From Hymenobacter metallicola (GTDB taxonomy: Bacteria; Bacteroidota; Bacteroidia; Cytophagales; Hymenobacteraceae), in contig NZ_SRMB01000001.1 of assembly GCF_004745645.1 (NCBI RefSeq), positions 1,984,001-2,048,000 of the forward strand: a stretch of 64,000 nucleotides of DNA. Direction: 5' to 3'. Both the position numbers and the translations under genes were made by a program. This document shows, piece after piece, positions 62,310 to 64,000 of the stretch (the stretch's first letter is position 1; every line of letters starts with the position of its first letter). The notes beneath the pieces are model-generated. The model had not been told where the DNA came from and searched no databases. It saw only the letters and a program-made list of their open reading frames with translations.

Positions 62310-62955
62310 GACCTTGAGGGGAAGAGTTGGTGGTTTTCTTCGTTGTGGGGTGCTCCGCGGCCGCCTCCACTGAGTCGGCCAGGGCCGTGGAGTCGGCGGC
62401 CGACAAAGCAGCCAGCGAATCGGCCGTCAAGACGGGCATGGCTTCCAGCTCGGCCTCATCGAGGCGGCCGGCGGGCACGGTGATGCGGAACGGCGGCGAG
62501 GAGCTTTCCACCAAGCCGTAGGCGGCCACCTTGCGGGCTACCTCACTCTGCTTGCTGGCTTCCATGTAGTCCGACTTCAGCGTGGTGTAGTCGGCGCGCA
62601 GGTCTTCGGTTTCCAGCTTCAGCTTCTGGATGCTGCGGTTCATGCGGTAGCCCCAGTGGGTGTTGCCGATATAAACCAGAATCAGAAACATGATGAACAG
62701 CACGTGGGGCAGAAACTGCACCGGCAGTCCTTCCCGGAAGATGCTGTCGACGCTGGTAAGCCGGTCGAGCAAAGAAAAGACGCTCCAGCTGCTGCGGGGA
62801 GCCGGTTTTTCGCGCTTGGGCGGCTTGGGCTTGGGCGCGGGCTCCGCTTCCGGCAGGGGCGCAGGCTCGGGAGTCGCCTGCGGGGGCGGCGTTACTTCCC
62901 GGGGCACATTGGCGCGGGGCGTATTAGCGACGGGTTTGAGGGTATTGATAGCCAA
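62293..62955 (-). CDS. ftsL: FtsL-like division protein
   Basis: 220 residues. A long cytoplasmic Pro-rich N-terminus (about 1-70), one TM helix (about 86-104, FLPHVLFIMFLILVYIGN), then a coiled coil (NRSIQKLKLETEDLRADYTTLKSDYMEA) and a flexible Ala/Ser/Asp tail. The TM plus short coiled coil is the FtsL plan. Longer than E. coli FtsL (121) at both ends, as in other Bacteroidetes. Second gene of the cluster after rsmH; its stop overlaps the ftsI start. Confidence 0.82.
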   Translation of the reverse strand: MAINTLKPVANTPRANVPREVTPPPQATPEPAPLPEAEPAPKPKPPKREKPAPRSSWSVFSLLDRLTSVDSIFREGLPVQFLPHVLFIMFLILVYIGNTHWGYRMNRSIQKLKLETEDLRADYTTLKSDYMEASKQSEVARKVAAYGLVESSSPPFRITVPAGRLDEAELEAMPVLTADSLAALSAADSTALADSVEAAAEHPTTKKTTNSSPQGHERKR

Positions 62956-63050
62956 AATCTCGGGAGAGGAAAAGGAGGTTGGCGTGTGGTCTTACAGGGT
63001 CAACAGCACGGGAAGAGCGGCGCGGCGCGAAAATCCGGCCAGTTTGTAGT

Positions 63051-63983
63051 TCACTCGTCGCGGCGCACCGCAATGCGCAGCTTGGCCGAGCGGGCCCGGC
63101 TGTTGAGCGCTATTTCTTCGGCCGTGGCTTCCACGGGTTTGCGCGTGAGCACCTCGAAAGGGGTGTGCGTGTGGCCAAAGAGGTCTTTTTCGGCTTCGCC
63201 GAAGAATTTGCCTTTGGCCATGAAGTTCTTCACCAGCCGATCTTCCAGGGAATGGTAGGACATTACGACCAGCCGCCCGCCGGGGCGGAGCACCTGTGCT
63301 GTCTGTTGCAGCATCTCCTGCAGCGCGGCCATTTCGTCGTTTACCTCAATGCGCAAGGCCTGGAATACCTGGGCCAGATACTTGTTTTCCTTGCCCCGGG
63401 GTGTGCATGGGGCAATGGCCTTTTTCAGGGCCCCAATGGTGTGGATTTCCTGCCCGCGCCGCGCCGCCGCCAGCGTATGGGCCAAGGTGCGGGCGTTGGT
63501 TACTTCCCCGTACATGCCAAAAATGCGGTGCAGCTCGGCCTCGGAGTAGCCATTCACGATGTCGGCAGCGGTTTGCTCGCCCTCGGGGTCCATGCGCATG
63601 TCCAGCGGGCCCTCGAAGCGGGTGCTGAAGCCTCGTTCCGGCGTGTCAAACTGGTGCGACGACACGCCCAGGTCGGCCAGCAGGCCATCCACGGGCAACG
63701 CCCCGCGCTGCTCCAGCTCGGCGTGCAGGTCGCGAAAGTTGGCCCGGATAAAGGTAAACTGGGGCCGGGCCAGCTGGCCGGCCTCCCGCTCAGCATCGGC
63801 ATCTTGGTCGAAGCTGTAGAGATGGCCGCTGGTCAGGCGCTCCAGGATGCGGGCTGAGTGGCCGCCGCCGCCAAAGGTCACATCCACATAGCGGCCTTCG
63901 GGGCGCAGATCCAGCGCGTCGAGACACTCGGCCAGCATGACGGGCCGGTGGTAGGCAGTATCGTTCTGGTAGTCGGGGCTCAT
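63051..63983 (-). CDS. rsmH: 16S rRNA (cytosine-1402-N4)-methyltransferase (RsmH)
   Basis: 310 residues. SAM-dependent methyltransferase for 16S rRNA C1402. HRPVMLAECLDAL at the start, SAM-binding YVDVTFGGGGHSARIL, DLGVSSHQFDTPERGFS and VMSYHSLEDRLVKNF. Standard length. First complete dcw gene. Only 17 bases remain before the window edge, so any upstream mraZ cannot be seen. Confidence 0.97.
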   Translation of the reverse strand: MSPDYQNDTAYHRPVMLAECLDALDLRPEGRYVDVTFGGGGHSARILERLTSGHLYSFDQDADAEREAGQLARPQFTFIRANFRDLHAELEQRGALPVDGLLADLGVSSHQFDTPERGFSTRFEGPLDMRMDPEGEQTAADIVNGYSEAELHRIFGMYGEVTNARTLAHTLAAARRGQEIHTIGALKKAIAPCTPRGKENKYLAQVFQALRIEVNDEMAALQEMLQQTAQVLRPGGRLVVMSYHSLEDRLVKNFMAKGKFFGEAEKDLFGHTHTPFEVLTRKPVEATAEEIALNSRARSAKLRIAVRRDE

Positions 63984-64000
63984 GCGGCAAGGGGGCCGCT

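Overview
The window is chromosomal DNA of a GC-rich Bacteroidota bacterium, most likely Hymenobacter or a close relative in the Cytophagales (inference from protein style, not a search). Support comes from a subtype iii (Bacteroidetes-type) type VI secretion system, a C-terminal type IX secretion sorting domain, TonB-dependent receptors with carboxypeptidase-like domains, a B-type succinate dehydrogenase, the Bacteroidetes order of the division/cell-wall cluster, and several matches to the Bacteroidetes promoter (TTG/TTTG, about 17-21 bp, TAnnTTTG). No tRNA, rRNA, CRISPR array, transposase or prophage gene was seen.

Layout. 1-84: tail of a possible unidentified gene. 330-12284: T6SSiii locus, tssD-tssC-tssB (minus), tssH/clpV (plus), tssF-tssE-tssO-tssK-tssN (minus), tssG (plus). 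No VgrG, PAAR, effector or tssP/Q/R is visible, so the system must be completed elsewhere. 12547-17750: small orphan proteins, a 960-residue membrane protein with a VIT-like domain and an exosortase-type C-terminal tail, and a lipoprotein. 17892-23752: aconitase, a lipoprotein thioredoxin, a cytochrome P450 and a two-CxxC mini-protein. 24298-30438: an envelope triad of unknown secreted protein, STN-containing TonB receptor and MG2-type protein. 30563-34046: polyprenyl diphosphate synthase, alpha/beta hydrolase, folK, fabD. 34165-37041: large type IX-secreted protein. 37271-40777: sdhC-sdhA-sdhB. 40933-47853: FMN reductase, then a putative copper/redox envelope module (CNGKC protein, MbnP-like lipoprotein, MauG/MbnH-like di-heme enzyme, CDICGC outer-membrane protein), a ClC channel, a second di-heme peroxidase and a tiny lipoprotein. 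47928-63983: dcw cluster on the minus strand, transcribed rsmH-ftsL-ftsI-murE-mraY-murD-ftsW-murG-murC-ftsQ-ftsA-ftsZ.

How the genes work together. The T6SS genes make the tube, contractile sheath, baseplate, recycling ATPase and Bacteroidetes-specific membrane parts of one injection machine. The dcw genes make and polymerise peptidoglycan precursors (DAP type, from the DNPR motif of MurE) and build the divisome. Aconitase and SdhCAB belong to the TCA cycle. FabD and FolK serve fatty-acid and folate synthesis.

Two observations stand out. First, the MbnP/MbnH-like pair with two cysteine-motif partner proteins looks like a compact periplasmic metal-handling unit in which a di-heme enzyme could modify a tryptophan of its partner. 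Second, several spacers inside operons (sdhA-sdhB, mraY-murD, murD-ftsW, ftsW-murG) consist of degenerate 7- or 8-nt tandem units. In three of the four the two ends are mutually complementary, with a hairpin between. This looks like a family of intra-operon spacer elements that ordinary annotation would miss.
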